Source: an uncultured Lachnospiraceae bacterium
GTDB taxonomy: Bacteria > Bacillota > Clostridia > Lachnospirales > Lachnospiraceae
Reading direction: 5' to 3'
DNA: 64,000 nucleotides
Assembly (NCBI GenBank): GCA_910585825.1
Contig: CAJUEY010000006.1
Span: 176-64,175, forward strand
This document shows, in pieces, positions 34,114 to 43,213 of this stretch. The notes under the pieces were generated by a model that saw only the letters and a list, made by a program, of their open reading frames with translations, was not told the DNA's origin and ran no database searches. A program made the position numbers and the translations under genes. Within the stretch, counting starts at the first letter, position 1; every line of letters starts with the position of its first letter.

Positions 34114-35346
34114 ATGGACATGAATGAAACACCTTCTGCGAATCGAATACACATTGGAGTTTTTGGTAGAAGAAATGCCGGAAAATCCAGTATTATTAAT
34201 GGAATTACCGGGCAGGATCTTTCGATTGTTTCCGAAATAAAGGGAACCACGACAGATCCTGTGGCAAAAGCCATGGAGCTTTTGCCCCTCGGCCCGGTAG
34301 TGATTATTGATACACCGGGGTTAGACGATACAGGAGAGCTGGGAGAAAAGCGGGTAGCAAAAACCCGTCAGATTTTAAATAAAACGGATATTGCAGTGTT
34401 GGTTGTAGACGGTATGCAGTTTCCGCAGAAAGAAGAATGGAATCAATTGGAGCAGACCATGCTTGACCGGTTTGCAGCCGGGGGAATTCCTTATTTGATT
34501 GCTGTAAATAAAGCCGAAGGAATATCAGAACAAAAACAGGAAGAGATTACGGATTTTTTGGAAAAAGAAGAGAAGAAATTGTTTGTCAGCGCCAAAAGAG
34601 GGCAGAATATAGAAGAGTTAAAAGAGCGCATTGCAGAGCTTGCTCCCTCTGGGGAAATGACAAAACAGCTGGTGGGGGATCTGCTGCAGCGAAATGATGT
34701 TGCAGTGTTAGTCGTACCCATTGATTCCGCAGCTCCGAAAGGAAGATTGATCCTGCCCCAGCAGCAGGTGATTCGGGATTGTCTGGAGGCCGGCGCTACA
34801 GCAATAGTGACAAGGGAGACAGAGCTTTCCGGTACGCTGCAGTCTCTGAATCAAAAGCCAAGGGTCGTGATTACCGACAGTCAGGCATTTGAACAGGTGT
34901 CAAAAGAGACGCCGTCTAATATTTATCTGACATCGTTTTCCATATTATTTTCCAGATATAAAGGAAATTTAAAACAGCAGGTTGTGGGAGCAAAGGCGCT
35001 GCATCAGTTGCGGGATAAGGATATTGTATTGCTTTCTGAGGGGTGTACGCATCACAGACAGTGTGAAGATATCGGAACCGTAAAACTGCCCCGGTGGATT
35101 CGGGAGTTTACCGGAAAGGATATTTGTTTTCAATTTACAAGCGGCACACAGTTTCCGGAAGATTTGTCGAAATATGCACTGATTGTGCATTGCGGCGGCT
35201 GTACCCTAAATGAGAGGGAAATGAAATATCGTCTGGGGCGTGCCAAAGAGGCGGGCATACCCATGACAAATTATGGAACGGCTATTGCGGAAATGCATGG
35301 AATTCTGGATCGCAGCCTTGAAATATTTAAGGAACAGCCTTTATGA
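34114..35346 (+). CDS. hydF: [FeFe]-hydrogenase H-cluster maturation GTPase HydF
   Basis: The 410-residue scaffold carries the binuclear precursor before transfer to HydA. The GTPase motifs are GRRNAGKSS (P-loop), TTTDPV, DTPGLDD (G3), VNKAE (G4) and SAKRG (G5). The C-terminal cluster ligands are Cys in EGCTHHRQ and HCGGC. Four in-frame ATGs lie at 34099, 34108, 34114 and 34120; 34114 has the best spacing (9 bases) to GGAG, and the family N-terminus NETPSANRIHIGVFG begins at 34120. No hydrogenase structural gene is in the window. Confidence 0.94.
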   Translation: MDMNETPSANRIHIGVFGRRNAGKSSIINGITGQDLSIVSEIKGTTTDPVAKAMELLPLGPVVIIDTPGLDDTGELGEKRVAKTRQILNKTDIAVLVVDGMQFPQKEEWNQLEQTMLDRFAAGGIPYLIAVNKAEGISEQKQEEITDFLEKEEKKLFVSAKRGQNIEELKERIAELAPSGEMTKQLVGDLLQRNDVAVLVVPIDSAAPKGRLILPQQQVIRDCLEAGATAIVTRETELSGTLQSLNQKPRVVITDSQAFEQVSKETPSNIYLTSFSILFSRYKGNLKQQVVGAKALHQLRDKDIVLLSEGCTHHRQCEDIGTVKLPRWIREFTGKDICFQFTSGTQFPEDLSKYALIVHCGGCTLNEREMKYRLGRAKEAGIPMTNYGTAIAEMHGILDRSLEIFKEQPL

Positions 35347-35365
35347 AAATTCCACAGGAGGGGTT

Positions 35366-36190
35366 ATGAATATACAGGATAAGCTGGAGAGAATTTTACG
35401 GGAACTGCACATTATGGTTTCACGGGCGCCGGTATCTGATATCCATGAGGACTATGTTCTGGTTCCAAAGAAAGAAATACAGAAAGAACTGGGAAATTTA
35501 AGCCAGACGGTTAGAGAAATGATGGATGAATATGAGGTGACAGAACAAGGCAGAAACCGGGGAGAATTAGAGGCGGAAAAACTTCGTATGGAAATCATAC
35601 GGGATGCCAACCAGCAGGCAGAGGATATCTATGCCGCATCTGTGATTTATTCAGAAGACGCACTGGGAAGAATTCAACTGATCATGGATCAGGCAGAAAT
35701 GGCATCCAAAGAAGTTTTGAAACGTTTGAACAGGGAAATGGAAGAAGAAAAACGTGTTGTACGCAGCAATCAATTAGAACTGATTACTCAATTGACAGAT
35801 TTGAAAGATACTGCCAAATACATGAAGATCATTGATGAACGCAACCGGGAGATTGCCAAAGCGAAGGCTCAGAAGAAAGAGGGCAAGCAGGCGCGGAAAT
35901 ATCAGCGCAAAACAGAAAGGGAGCCGGAGTTTAGTGCGATTAAGCCAGAGATTAAAATTAACGAGGAATATTTTGAAAAAGCAGGTCTGACGCCGGATGG
36001 CATCCCAAAAGAAACGGCAGAGGAACTGGAGAAGGAGGAGGCCGGTGAAGAAATTGTATATGAAAAGCCGGTGATTAAAATTAACCCTCAATATTTTGAA
36101 AAAACAAAGAGCGGCGCCAGAGAAGAGCAGAAAAAAGAGAAAAAAGAAGAAGAAAAACACCAGAGGTTTTTTCCGTTTGGAAAAAAATAG
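35366..36190 (+). CDS. Coiled-coil protein of unknown function with repeated IKIN..YFEK motif
   Basis: The 274-residue protein is not recognised. Residues about 1-160 are predicted to be helical and coiled-coil, rich in Glu, Gln, Lys and Arg, and somewhat DivIVA/FtsB-like in composition. A Lys/Arg-rich linker is followed by two copies of a short motif, IKINEEYFEKAG and IKINPQYFEKTK, about 44 residues apart. A Lys/Glu tail ends in RFFPFGKK. AGGAGGGG precedes the ATG at 35366, 19 bases after hydF, so it is probably in that operon or linked to the two-component genes behind. Confidence 0.7.
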   Translation: MNIQDKLERILRELHIMVSRAPVSDIHEDYVLVPKKEIQKELGNLSQTVREMMDEYEVTEQGRNRGELEAEKLRMEIIRDANQQAEDIYAASVIYSEDALGRIQLIMDQAEMASKEVLKRLNREMEEEKRVVRSNQLELITQLTDLKDTAKYMKIIDERNREIAKAKAQKKEGKQARKYQRKTEREPEFSAIKPEIKINEEYFEKAGLTPDGIPKETAEELEKEEAGEEIVYEKPVIKINPQYFEKTKSGAREEQKKEKKEEEKHQRFFPFGKK

Positions 36191-36225
36191 CAAGATACGC
36201 GGTAAATAGGGAAGGAGAAAGGAAC

Positions 36226-36918
36226 ATGAATCGGATACTTGTCTGTGATGATGACAGAGAAATTGTAGAAGCGATAGAGATCTACCTGCTGCAGGAGGGG
36301 TATGAAGTAATCAAAGCATATGACGGCGCTCAGGCGTTGGAAATTTTGAAAAAGCAGGCAGTGGATCTTTTGATTATCGATGTCATGATGCCCAAGTTAG
36401 ACGGAATCCGCGCAACGTTAAAAATCCGCGAGGACAGCAGCATACCGATTATCATATTATCTGCAAAATCAGAAGATTCCGACAAAATTCTGGGATTGAA
36501 CATCGGTGCAGACGATTATCTGACAAAACCCTTTAATCCACTGGAACTGGTAGCAAGAGTCAAGTCGCAGATCAGACGGTATACAAAGCTTGGAAATGCC
36601 GCAGAAAACAGTCAGTCTGTTTATCAGACAGGAGGACTTGTTATCAATGACGATTTGAAAGAAGTTACGGTAGATGACGAGCCGGTGAAACTGACGCCCA
36701 TCGAGTATAATATTTTACTGCTTTTGATGAAAAATCAGGGAAAAGTATTTTCCATCAGTCAGATTTATGAAAGTATCTGGAATGCAGACGCCATTGGCGC
36801 AGACAATACGGTTGCAGTTCATATCCGTCATATTCGGGAAAAGATAGAAATTAATCCCAAAGAACCCAGATATATCAAAGTAGTTTGGGGAATCGGATAT
36901 AAAATAGATAAAGCATAG
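36226..36918 (+). CDS. OmpR/PhoB-family response regulator
   Basis: The 230-residue regulator has a receiver domain with acidic pocket DDD (8-10), phosphoacceptor Asp52 in LLIIDVMMP, a conserved Thr/Ser in IILSAKS and Lys in TKPFNP. The C-terminal winged helix contains LTPIEYNILLLLMKN and the end VVWGIGYKI. AAGGAGAAAGG precedes the ATG. The cognate kinase follows 12 bases later. Confidence 0.95.
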   Translation: MNRILVCDDDREIVEAIEIYLLQEGYEVIKAYDGAQALEILKKQAVDLLIIDVMMPKLDGIRATLKIREDSSIPIIILSAKSEDSDKILGLNIGADDYLTKPFNPLELVARVKSQIRRYTKLGNAAENSQSVYQTGGLVINDDLKEVTVDDEPVKLTPIEYNILLLLMKNQGKVFSISQIYESIWNADAIGADNTVAVHIRHIREKIEINPKEPRYIKVVWGIGYKIDKA

Positions 36919-36930
36919 GGGATTTGGATT

Positions 36931-38907
36931 ATGGAGAACAGACAATTTGGCAATGAGTTTAAAACAATTGCAGTTTTGCTGCAAATGGTATTTCTAATAC
37001 TTGTCATTGTATCGCTTTCTTTCATGGTCAATTTATTTGGAAGGGGTAGGTTTAGTTTTCGAGACATCGGGAATAGCTATTCCTTTTTTCATTCTTATTA
37101 TTATGTAGAAAGAATCACAGATGAGATAAAAGAACTGACGGTATATCTGCAGATGAAGAAAAGAGCCAAGGGGCATGAACCGGAGAATGCAATTTACAAA
37201 CATTACAAATTGAAATTTGATACTGACGAGACAAATTTTTACTATTGTTTTTGGCAGGAGGATGTTTTCTATACGAATATGCCGAAAACAACTACAAAAG
37301 AGGAGGCCGCAATATTTGCAGAAAACTGCGGCAATTATTTTTATTATGATGACATGTCTATGGATATCGAAGGGAATTTTGATCATTTAAACAAGATTTC
37401 CTACATAGAGTTTCTGCGTTTGTTTCAAAAAGAACGGGGAGGCGAGCTTTTGCTTGCAGTAGATACGTCACTGCCAAAAGATGACGCGATTGCAGATGCA
37501 GAAAGTATTTACCGAACCTATTTTCCATGGGCGGGCATCGGAATGTTTGTGGCAATTTTGGCGGGATTGTGTTTTCTGTTGAGCATGATTTACCTTACGC
37601 TGGCAGCCGGGCGAAACGGAGATGATGACTGCATACGGCTGCACCGTATAGATTATCTTCCCACAGAAATACTTTTTGTGATTACCGTTGCCTTTATTAC
37701 ATCATTGATTGCATTTTGTGCCAGATTAGGGGGGAAAGAATGGGAGCTGTCCAGTTCACTGATTTTGACCGGAACATTAACGTTTCTTTCCGATGCGGTA
37801 CTGCTGACTCTGTATCTGAGCTTTGTCAGAAAGATTAAGGCGGATCAGTTGACTTCCTGCAGTTTGACGGCGTATATTGTACGTACGTTCAAAAAGGGAA
37901 TGCGCAGACAGGGAATCGGGAATCGTGCCAAAATTCAGTTTGCGGTATACACGGTCTGTGTGCTGATTTTTTCCTGGGAAGCATTTTCTGGACGGCATAT
38001 CTGGGCGGCTGCAGGTCTTTTTGGCGTATTCACGTATACGGCCGTACATTTTTTGCAGCAGGCCATTCAAAGAACAAAGATTTTGGAAGGAATTCGGGAA
38101 ATCGGTCATGGCAAACTGGATTATAAATTTAATCTGAAAGATTTTAGCGGAGATTATATGGAACTTGCTGAGAAGATCAATGGGATCGGAGACGGTCTGA
38201 TGAAGGCAGTAGAAGAAAATGTGAAAAATGAACGGCTGAAAACAGAGCTGGTTACCAATGTATCTCATGATATTAAGACTCCGCTGACATCGATTATCAA
38301 TTATATCAGCCTTATCAAAATGGAAGGAAGCTGGAATGAAAATATAGAAAATTATGTGGAAATTCTGGAACGGAAATCCCAGCGTCTCAAACAGCTGACA
38401 GAAGATCTGGTGGAGGTTTCCCAGATTACCAGTGGAAATATTCGTTTGGATATGCAGCCGATTAATATGGTAGAATTGATTTGCCAGACCGGAGGAGAAT
38501 TTAATGAAATATTTGAAGATGTGGGACTTACGATTATAACCAGGCTGCCGAAAGAACCGGTTATGATTTTGGCAGACGGAAGCCGTGTCTGGAGAGTGGT
38601 GCAGAATTTGTATAACAATGTGGCAAAATATGCCATGCCGAATACGAGAGTATTTGTGGAATTAAAAGTTAATGACGGATACGCAGAATTTTCCATTAAG
38701 GATATTTCTGCACAGGGAATTCATATGCCTGTACAGGAACTGGGAGAGCGGTTTGTAAGAGGAGATGAATCCAGAGGAACAGAAGGTCATGGACTGGGAC
38801 TTTCCATTGCCAGAAATCTGACGGCCCTTATGGGAGGAACCTTTGAAATCAGTATGGATGGAGATTTGTTTATTGCAGCGATTGCGTTTCCTGTGATAAA
38901 TCCCTGA
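36931..38907 (+). CDS. Membrane sensor histidine kinase
   Basis: The 658-residue kinase has one N-terminal hydrophobic helix (about 14-34), an extracytoplasmic domain of about 150 residues, and a group of further membrane helices (about 195-380). A HAMP-like linker follows (about 385-435). The phosphoacceptor His446 lies in NVSHDIKTPLTSI. The ATPase domain has N-box LYNNVAKYA and G-box GHGLGLSIA, while the expected G1 box is replaced by SIKDISAQGI. The multi-helix membrane part is larger than in ordinary two-helix sensors. It is paired with the preceding regulator and lies upstream of polysaccharide acylation genes. Confidence 0.92.
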   Translation: MENRQFGNEFKTIAVLLQMVFLILVIVSLSFMVNLFGRGRFSFRDIGNSYSFFHSYYYVERITDEIKELTVYLQMKKRAKGHEPENAIYKHYKLKFDTDETNFYYCFWQEDVFYTNMPKTTTKEEAAIFAENCGNYFYYDDMSMDIEGNFDHLNKISYIEFLRLFQKERGGELLLAVDTSLPKDDAIADAESIYRTYFPWAGIGMFVAILAGLCFLLSMIYLTLAAGRNGDDDCIRLHRIDYLPTEILFVITVAFITSLIAFCARLGGKEWELSSSLILTGTLTFLSDAVLLTLYLSFVRKIKADQLTSCSLTAYIVRTFKKGMRRQGIGNRAKIQFAVYTVCVLIFSWEAFSGRHIWAAAGLFGVFTYTAVHFLQQAIQRTKILEGIREIGHGKLDYKFNLKDFSGDYMELAEKINGIGDGLMKAVEENVKNERLKTELVTNVSHDIKTPLTSIINYISLIKMEGSWNENIENYVEILERKSQRLKQLTEDLVEVSQITSGNIRLDMQPINMVELICQTGGEFNEIFEDVGLTIITRLPKEPVMILADGSRVWRVVQNLYNNVAKYAMPNTRVFVELKVNDGYAEFSIKDISAQGIHMPVQELGERFVRGDESRGTEGHGLGLSIARNLTALMGGTFEISMDGDLFIAAIAFPVINP

Positions 38908-38973
38908 TGATGGACAACTGATTTTTTGGGGAATGTTTCATCAGGCGTCCCGTGGCACAAAGAGGAGGTAAGA

Positions 38974-40389
38974 ATGTATTTTAGTTCAATGACGTTTTTG
39001 TGGTTTTTTCTTCCGATTACACTGATTTTATATTTGGTAATGGAACGTTTTGGAAAAAATCTTGCAGGAAATATGGTATTGCTTCTGGCAAGCCTCATTT
39101 TTTACGCTTGGGGAGAACCCCTTTATATTCTGCTGCTGCTTTTTTCTGTAGTCATGAATTATATCTTCGGTATATGGATGGACAGGGAAGGCGTGCATTA
39201 CAGAAAGCTGATTTTGACGGTCAGCGTGCTGTTAAATATTGGTTTGCTGGGATTTTTTAAGTATTTTAATTTTTTTGCGGTGTATTTCAATCACATTTTG
39301 AAAGGGGATTACATATCGATGAGCCAGTTCGCTCTGCCCCTTGGCATTTCCTTTTATACATTTCAGGCAATGTCGTATGTGATTGACGTTTACCGCAGAG
39401 AAGTAAAGGCGCAGAAAAATTTCTTTTATCTGCTGTTATATATCTCGCTGTTTCCGCAATTAGTGGCCGGACCGATTGTAAAATATAAAGACGTCGAGAC
39501 GCAGATTCTGGAGAGAACGAATACGGCTGCAAAGCGCGCCTATGGAGTGAGGCGGTTTATCTACGGACTTGGCAAGAAGGTGCTGTTGTCCAATGTCTTT
39601 GGAAGATATGTGGATATGGTTTTGGGATTTGAAGCGGCGCAGCTTAGTACAGGGCTGATCTGGCTGGTCATGATTATGTATACCTTCCAGATTTATTATG
39701 ATTTTTCCGGTTATTCGGATATGGCGATCGGTCTTGGCTATATGTTTGGATTTGAATTCCGGGAAAATTTCAATTATCCATATATTTCTAAGTCCATACA
39801 GGAGTTTTGGCGGAGATGGCATATTTCTCTTTCTACCTGGTTTAAAGAATATGTGTATATACCCCTCGGCGGAAACCGGAAAGGCAGCATTCGGACTTAT
39901 ATCAATCTATTTATCGTATTTTTGCTCACAGGCTTCTGGCATGGGGCAAGCCTGACATTTGTATTTTGGGGGCTTTTTCACGGCTTTTTTATGATTGTGG
40001 AGCGATTGGGCTTTGGTAAAGTTTTAGAAAAGAATCCTTTGAAATTTCTGAACCATCTTTATGCGTGGATTGTTGTAGTCTGCGGCTGGGTACTGTTCCG
40101 TATGGACGGCATGAAAAAGGGGATTGCATTTTTAAAAGCGATGTTTGTTTATCAGAAAGGGGAATATAATATCACAGCATGCCTGAATGCAGAAGTAATA
40201 CTGATCCTTCTGCTTGGATTGCTGTTTTGCGGTATCTTACAGGATTGGATTCCAAAGCTGAAAGAAACTCTTTATCGCAAAGAGGAAATATCGGTTTTCC
40301 AAACAGGGTGCCTGTTTGTGATTTTTTTCCTATGCGTTATTTCACTTTCTGCTGATTCGTATAATCCGTTTATTTATTTTCGGTTTTAG
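38974..40389 (+). CDS. MBOAT-family O-acyltransferase (AlgI/DltB-like)
   Basis: The 471-residue polytopic enzyme transfers acyl groups, usually acetyl, onto extracellular polysaccharides. Typical motifs include YAWGEPLYILLLL, FFKYFNFF, LPLGISFYTFQAMSYVID, FPQLVAGPIVKY, and the region EFWRRWHISLSTWFKEYVYIPLGGNR. The active-site His is in TGFWHGAS. GAGGAGG precedes the ATG at 38974; an in-frame ATG at 38926 has no binding site. It forms a functional pair with the DHHW gene 13 bases downstream. Confidence 0.93.
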   Translation: MYFSSMTFLWFFLPITLILYLVMERFGKNLAGNMVLLLASLIFYAWGEPLYILLLLFSVVMNYIFGIWMDREGVHYRKLILTVSVLLNIGLLGFFKYFNFFAVYFNHILKGDYISMSQFALPLGISFYTFQAMSYVIDVYRREVKAQKNFFYLLLYISLFPQLVAGPIVKYKDVETQILERTNTAAKRAYGVRRFIYGLGKKVLLSNVFGRYVDMVLGFEAAQLSTGLIWLVMIMYTFQIYYDFSGYSDMAIGLGYMFGFEFRENFNYPYISKSIQEFWRRWHISLSTWFKEYVYIPLGGNRKGSIRTYINLFIVFLLTGFWHGASLTFVFWGLFHGFFMIVERLGFGKVLEKNPLKFLNHLYAWIVVVCGWVLFRMDGMKKGIAFLKAMFVYQKGEYNITACLNAEVILILLLGLLFCGILQDWIPKLKETLYRKEEISVFQTGCLFVIFFLCVISLSADSYNPFIYFRF

Positions 40390-40402
40390 GGAGGGAGAGG
40401 AT

Positions 40403-41521
40403 ATGAAAAACAAATTAGTATTTGTTCTGTTTTTGATTATGCTTACAGCGCCGGCAATTACCTTTTTGTTTTTGAAAGATTATATTGATTCTGAAAATCA
40501 TGAAAACAGGGTGTTTGCAGAAAAACCGCAGTTTTCCATAGAGGCATTGCCGTCATTTCCCCAGCAGTTTGACGACTGGTTTAACGATTATCTTCCGTAT
40601 AAGAATCAGCTCGTCATGGCAAATACAATGAAAAACGATTTTTTGGGGGTTGGGACAACGGCAATGGAATATATGACCGGTTCTATGGTAATCAAAGGGA
40701 AAGACAACTGGCTGTTTTATAATGCGGAGAAACAGCAGTCTTTTAATGATTATCTGTGCAACAATCTCTATGAAGAGGCCGAGCTTGCAGAGATTGCAGA
40801 GGGCTATGTAAAGCTGCAGAAGAAGTTAAAGGAGTTAGGTATTGAGCTTGTGGTATTTTATGCGGCAAACAAAGAGCAGATTTATCCGGAATACATGCCG
40901 TCATCAATCGTTCCTGTGGGAACCTACAGCAGAACGGACCAGCTGGTGGATTATATGCACGCAAATACCGATATTCCCACGCTTTATACAAAAGAAGCAT
41001 TGTTAAAAGAAAAAGAAAAAGGCCAGCTCTTTTACAAATACGATACGCACTGGAATAATCTGGGCGGATTTGTGGGAGGCCAGCTTTTGAATGAGTATTT
41101 TCATGGAGAATATGTATCTCTGGATGATGTTTCTTATAAAGTCGTCAGTACAGATGTAAGCGGAGATCTGGCGAGTATATTGTCTATGGGAAATATTTAT
41201 AACGACGACACAGAATGGGAGGTTACAGGGTATAAAGAGGATGTTACGGTGAAAGCGGACATGGATGGAGACGATTTTGTCTTTACTTCTGACGCTAAAG
41301 ACAAAAGAAAGCTGCTTATGTACCGGGATTCTTTTGGATATGCATTGATGGGAATTGCAAAGGATTATGCACAGGTTAGAATTTCCAGAAATACAGATGC
41401 TTTCGCGGCGTACTGTAAAGAGATGCAGCCGGATATTCTTGTGCTTGAAATGGTTGAACGCTGGAGGGAAGGCCAGGAAACCTGGTGCAATGGATTATAT
41501 AATTTGATTGCAGACCTGTAG
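40403..41521 (+). CDS. DHHW-family SGNH-like protein (AlgJ/AlgX-like acetylation partner)
   Basis: The 372-residue protein has one N-terminal membrane anchor (about residues 5-25) and an extracellular SGNH-like domain. Motifs include NRVFAEKPQ, KDNWLFYN, KYDTHWNNLGGF (Asp/His pair) and YRDSFGYALM (Ser). In alginate and related systems such a protein completes acetyl transfer after the MBOAT protein moves acetyl across the membrane. The pairing here indicates O-acetylation of an unidentified envelope glycan. Confidence 0.88.
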   Translation: MKNKLVFVLFLIMLTAPAITFLFLKDYIDSENHENRVFAEKPQFSIEALPSFPQQFDDWFNDYLPYKNQLVMANTMKNDFLGVGTTAMEYMTGSMVIKGKDNWLFYNAEKQQSFNDYLCNNLYEEAELAEIAEGYVKLQKKLKELGIELVVFYAANKEQIYPEYMPSSIVPVGTYSRTDQLVDYMHANTDIPTLYTKEALLKEKEKGQLFYKYDTHWNNLGGFVGGQLLNEYFHGEYVSLDDVSYKVVSTDVSGDLASILSMGNIYNDDTEWEVTGYKEDVTVKADMDGDDFVFTSDAKDKRKLLMYRDSFGYALMGIAKDYAQVRISRNTDAFAAYCKEMQPDILVLEMVERWREGQETWCNGLYNLIADL

Positions 41522-41543
41522 TATGACGAGGCGGGAGAATTTC

Positions 41544-41572
41544 TTGCGGAGGTGTAAAAGGTTATGTATAAT
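41544..41572 (+). promoter_or_regulatory. Sigma-A-like promoter before the glucosyltransferase gene
   Basis: TTGCGG (41544-41549), a 17-base spacer and TATAAT (41567-41572), ending 25 bases before the ATG. Confidence 0.6.
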
Positions 41573-41597
41573 GAGACAAAAACGAGAGGAGATATAA

Positions 41598-43136
41598 ATG
41601 AAAAAGTTGTATAAAGAGGCGGAAGAATTTCTGCGTCTGCATAAAACAGCGCTGTTTGTCAATGCCTGTATCTGTGTGATTTGTTACGGGCATCTGGTGT
41701 TTTCTCAGATTGTGGGAATTGATACGGAGCATGTCATTAACTATCCGGGAACGACTATGCAGTGGGAAAGCATAGGGCGTCAGGGACTTTTGTATACTAA
41801 GCGGCTGTTTGGAATATTAGAATACAACCCCTATTTGGGAGGCGTATTGTTTTTATGCGGTTTTATACTGCTGGGCAGCGTGATTGCGTTTTTGTGCTGG
41901 ATTATGAGCGGAAAAGATGACCGCTACCCATATGGCTGGTTTGCAGTGATGTTTTCCACCTGCCCCGTGTGGATGATACAGTTTTATTTCAGCCTTCAGA
42001 GAGCGGAAGTTGTAATGGGCATGCTCTATGGTGTGATTTCTGTTTTTTCCCTGTGCGAGATTTTGTTTTTGAAACAGCGAAAAATTTACTGGTTTGTGCT
42101 CTATCTGTTTTTTGGCGTCTGGTGCCTGGCTTCATACCAGAGCTGTGTGCTTTTGTATATCAGTTTATGCATCACCTGCTATCTGCTGGATTTTTTTCGG
42201 GATTCAGAAAGGGAATGGAAGGTCTACGTCAAACATATTGCAGGGCTGATCATCGGTTTTGGCATTGTATATCTTGGCTACAATCTGTTTATCAGCCGTT
42301 CCCTTGCAAACAGCTATTATCTGGATGCGCAGATTAAATGGGGAGAATACCCCGTCATGCAGAATATTTCTTTGATTTTAGACCATGTAAAATGCATGTT
42401 GAACTGGCACATGGAGTCTGATGTTTCAGCCTTTCCGCTGGCATGTATCTGTGTATTCTTTTTGTTTTGCATTTATCTGGTAAAAACGAGAAAGAATATT
42501 GTGATGTTGTTTTTGGGATTGTCAGGACTTATGATTTCTCCTTTCCTTTTTACAATCTATATAGGAGACAAATCCATTGCAAGGACGCAGTTTGCCCAAC
42601 CCCTGGCATGTGCGGCAGCCTGTATGCTGTTCTGGGGCATCTGTAATAGAATTGCAGACAAAAAATTAATCTGGATAAAACGCGGCAGTATGGCTGCTGC
42701 GGCAGTCATTATCTGGATCTGCATGTCCCTGATCTTAGAATTGGAATACACAGAAGACATAAGATACAGAGAAGACTCCATCGTTGCCCAGACCATTGCG
42801 ACGGATCTTGGAAGAATGGAAGGTGCAGAAGAACTGCCGGTCATATTTGTAGGGGAGCGGAAGGCAAAATTAAACGGTGCGGCGCATCCCGCCGACATCT
42901 ATGGCTATTCCTTCTTTCAGTGGGATCATTCCATTGGAAATCCCACCGGCGCCACATGGCGTATCACAGGCTTTATGAAAGCTCTGGGCCTGGAAGTGGA
43001 GTTTGACGGAAAGCACAGAAATAAAGCTGTAAAAATAGCGGAAGACATGCCCTGTTATCCGGAAGAAGGCTATATTTCTGTCCAGAAAAATTTTACAGTC
43101 ATTAAATTGTCAGACACCCAGACTTCCGGCAGCTAA
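41598..43136 (+). CDS. GtrII/GtrIII-type membrane glucosyltransferase
   Basis: The 512-residue polytopic protein resembles the glucosyl transferase II family that adds glucose to lipid-linked or surface polysaccharides from a polyprenyl donor. About ten to twelve hydrophobic segments are present. An N-terminal extracytoplasmic loop has the family-typical acidic pattern (GIDTEHVINYPG, then SIGRQGLLYTKRLFG). GAGAGGAG precedes the ATG. Next to the MBOAT/DHHW pair it extends a surface-glycan modification group, although a promoter of its own is likely. Confidence 0.78.
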   Translation: MKKLYKEAEEFLRLHKTALFVNACICVICYGHLVFSQIVGIDTEHVINYPGTTMQWESIGRQGLLYTKRLFGILEYNPYLGGVLFLCGFILLGSVIAFLCWIMSGKDDRYPYGWFAVMFSTCPVWMIQFYFSLQRAEVVMGMLYGVISVFSLCEILFLKQRKIYWFVLYLFFGVWCLASYQSCVLLYISLCITCYLLDFFRDSEREWKVYVKHIAGLIIGFGIVYLGYNLFISRSLANSYYLDAQIKWGEYPVMQNISLILDHVKCMLNWHMESDVSAFPLACICVFFLFCIYLVKTRKNIVMLFLGLSGLMISPFLFTIYIGDKSIARTQFAQPLACAAACMLFWGICNRIADKKLIWIKRGSMAAAAVIIWICMSLILELEYTEDIRYREDSIVAQTIATDLGRMEGAEELPVIFVGERKAKLNGAAHPADIYGYSFFQWDHSIGNPTGATWRITGFMKALGLEVEFDGKHRNKAVKIAEDMPCYPEEGYISVQKNFTVIKLSDTQTSGS

Positions 43137-43149
43137 GATTCGTAAATGA

Positions 43150-43178
43150 TTGACTTTTTATAGCCCTGCATTTATAAT
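43150..43178 (+). promoter_or_regulatory. Sigma-A promoter of the hydratase gene
   Basis: TTGACT (43150-43155), a 17-base spacer and TATAAT (43173-43178), 36 bases before the gene. Confidence 0.85.
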
Positions 43179-43213
43179 TTTAATAACTATGGATAGGAAT
43201 GAGGAGAAAGCAT

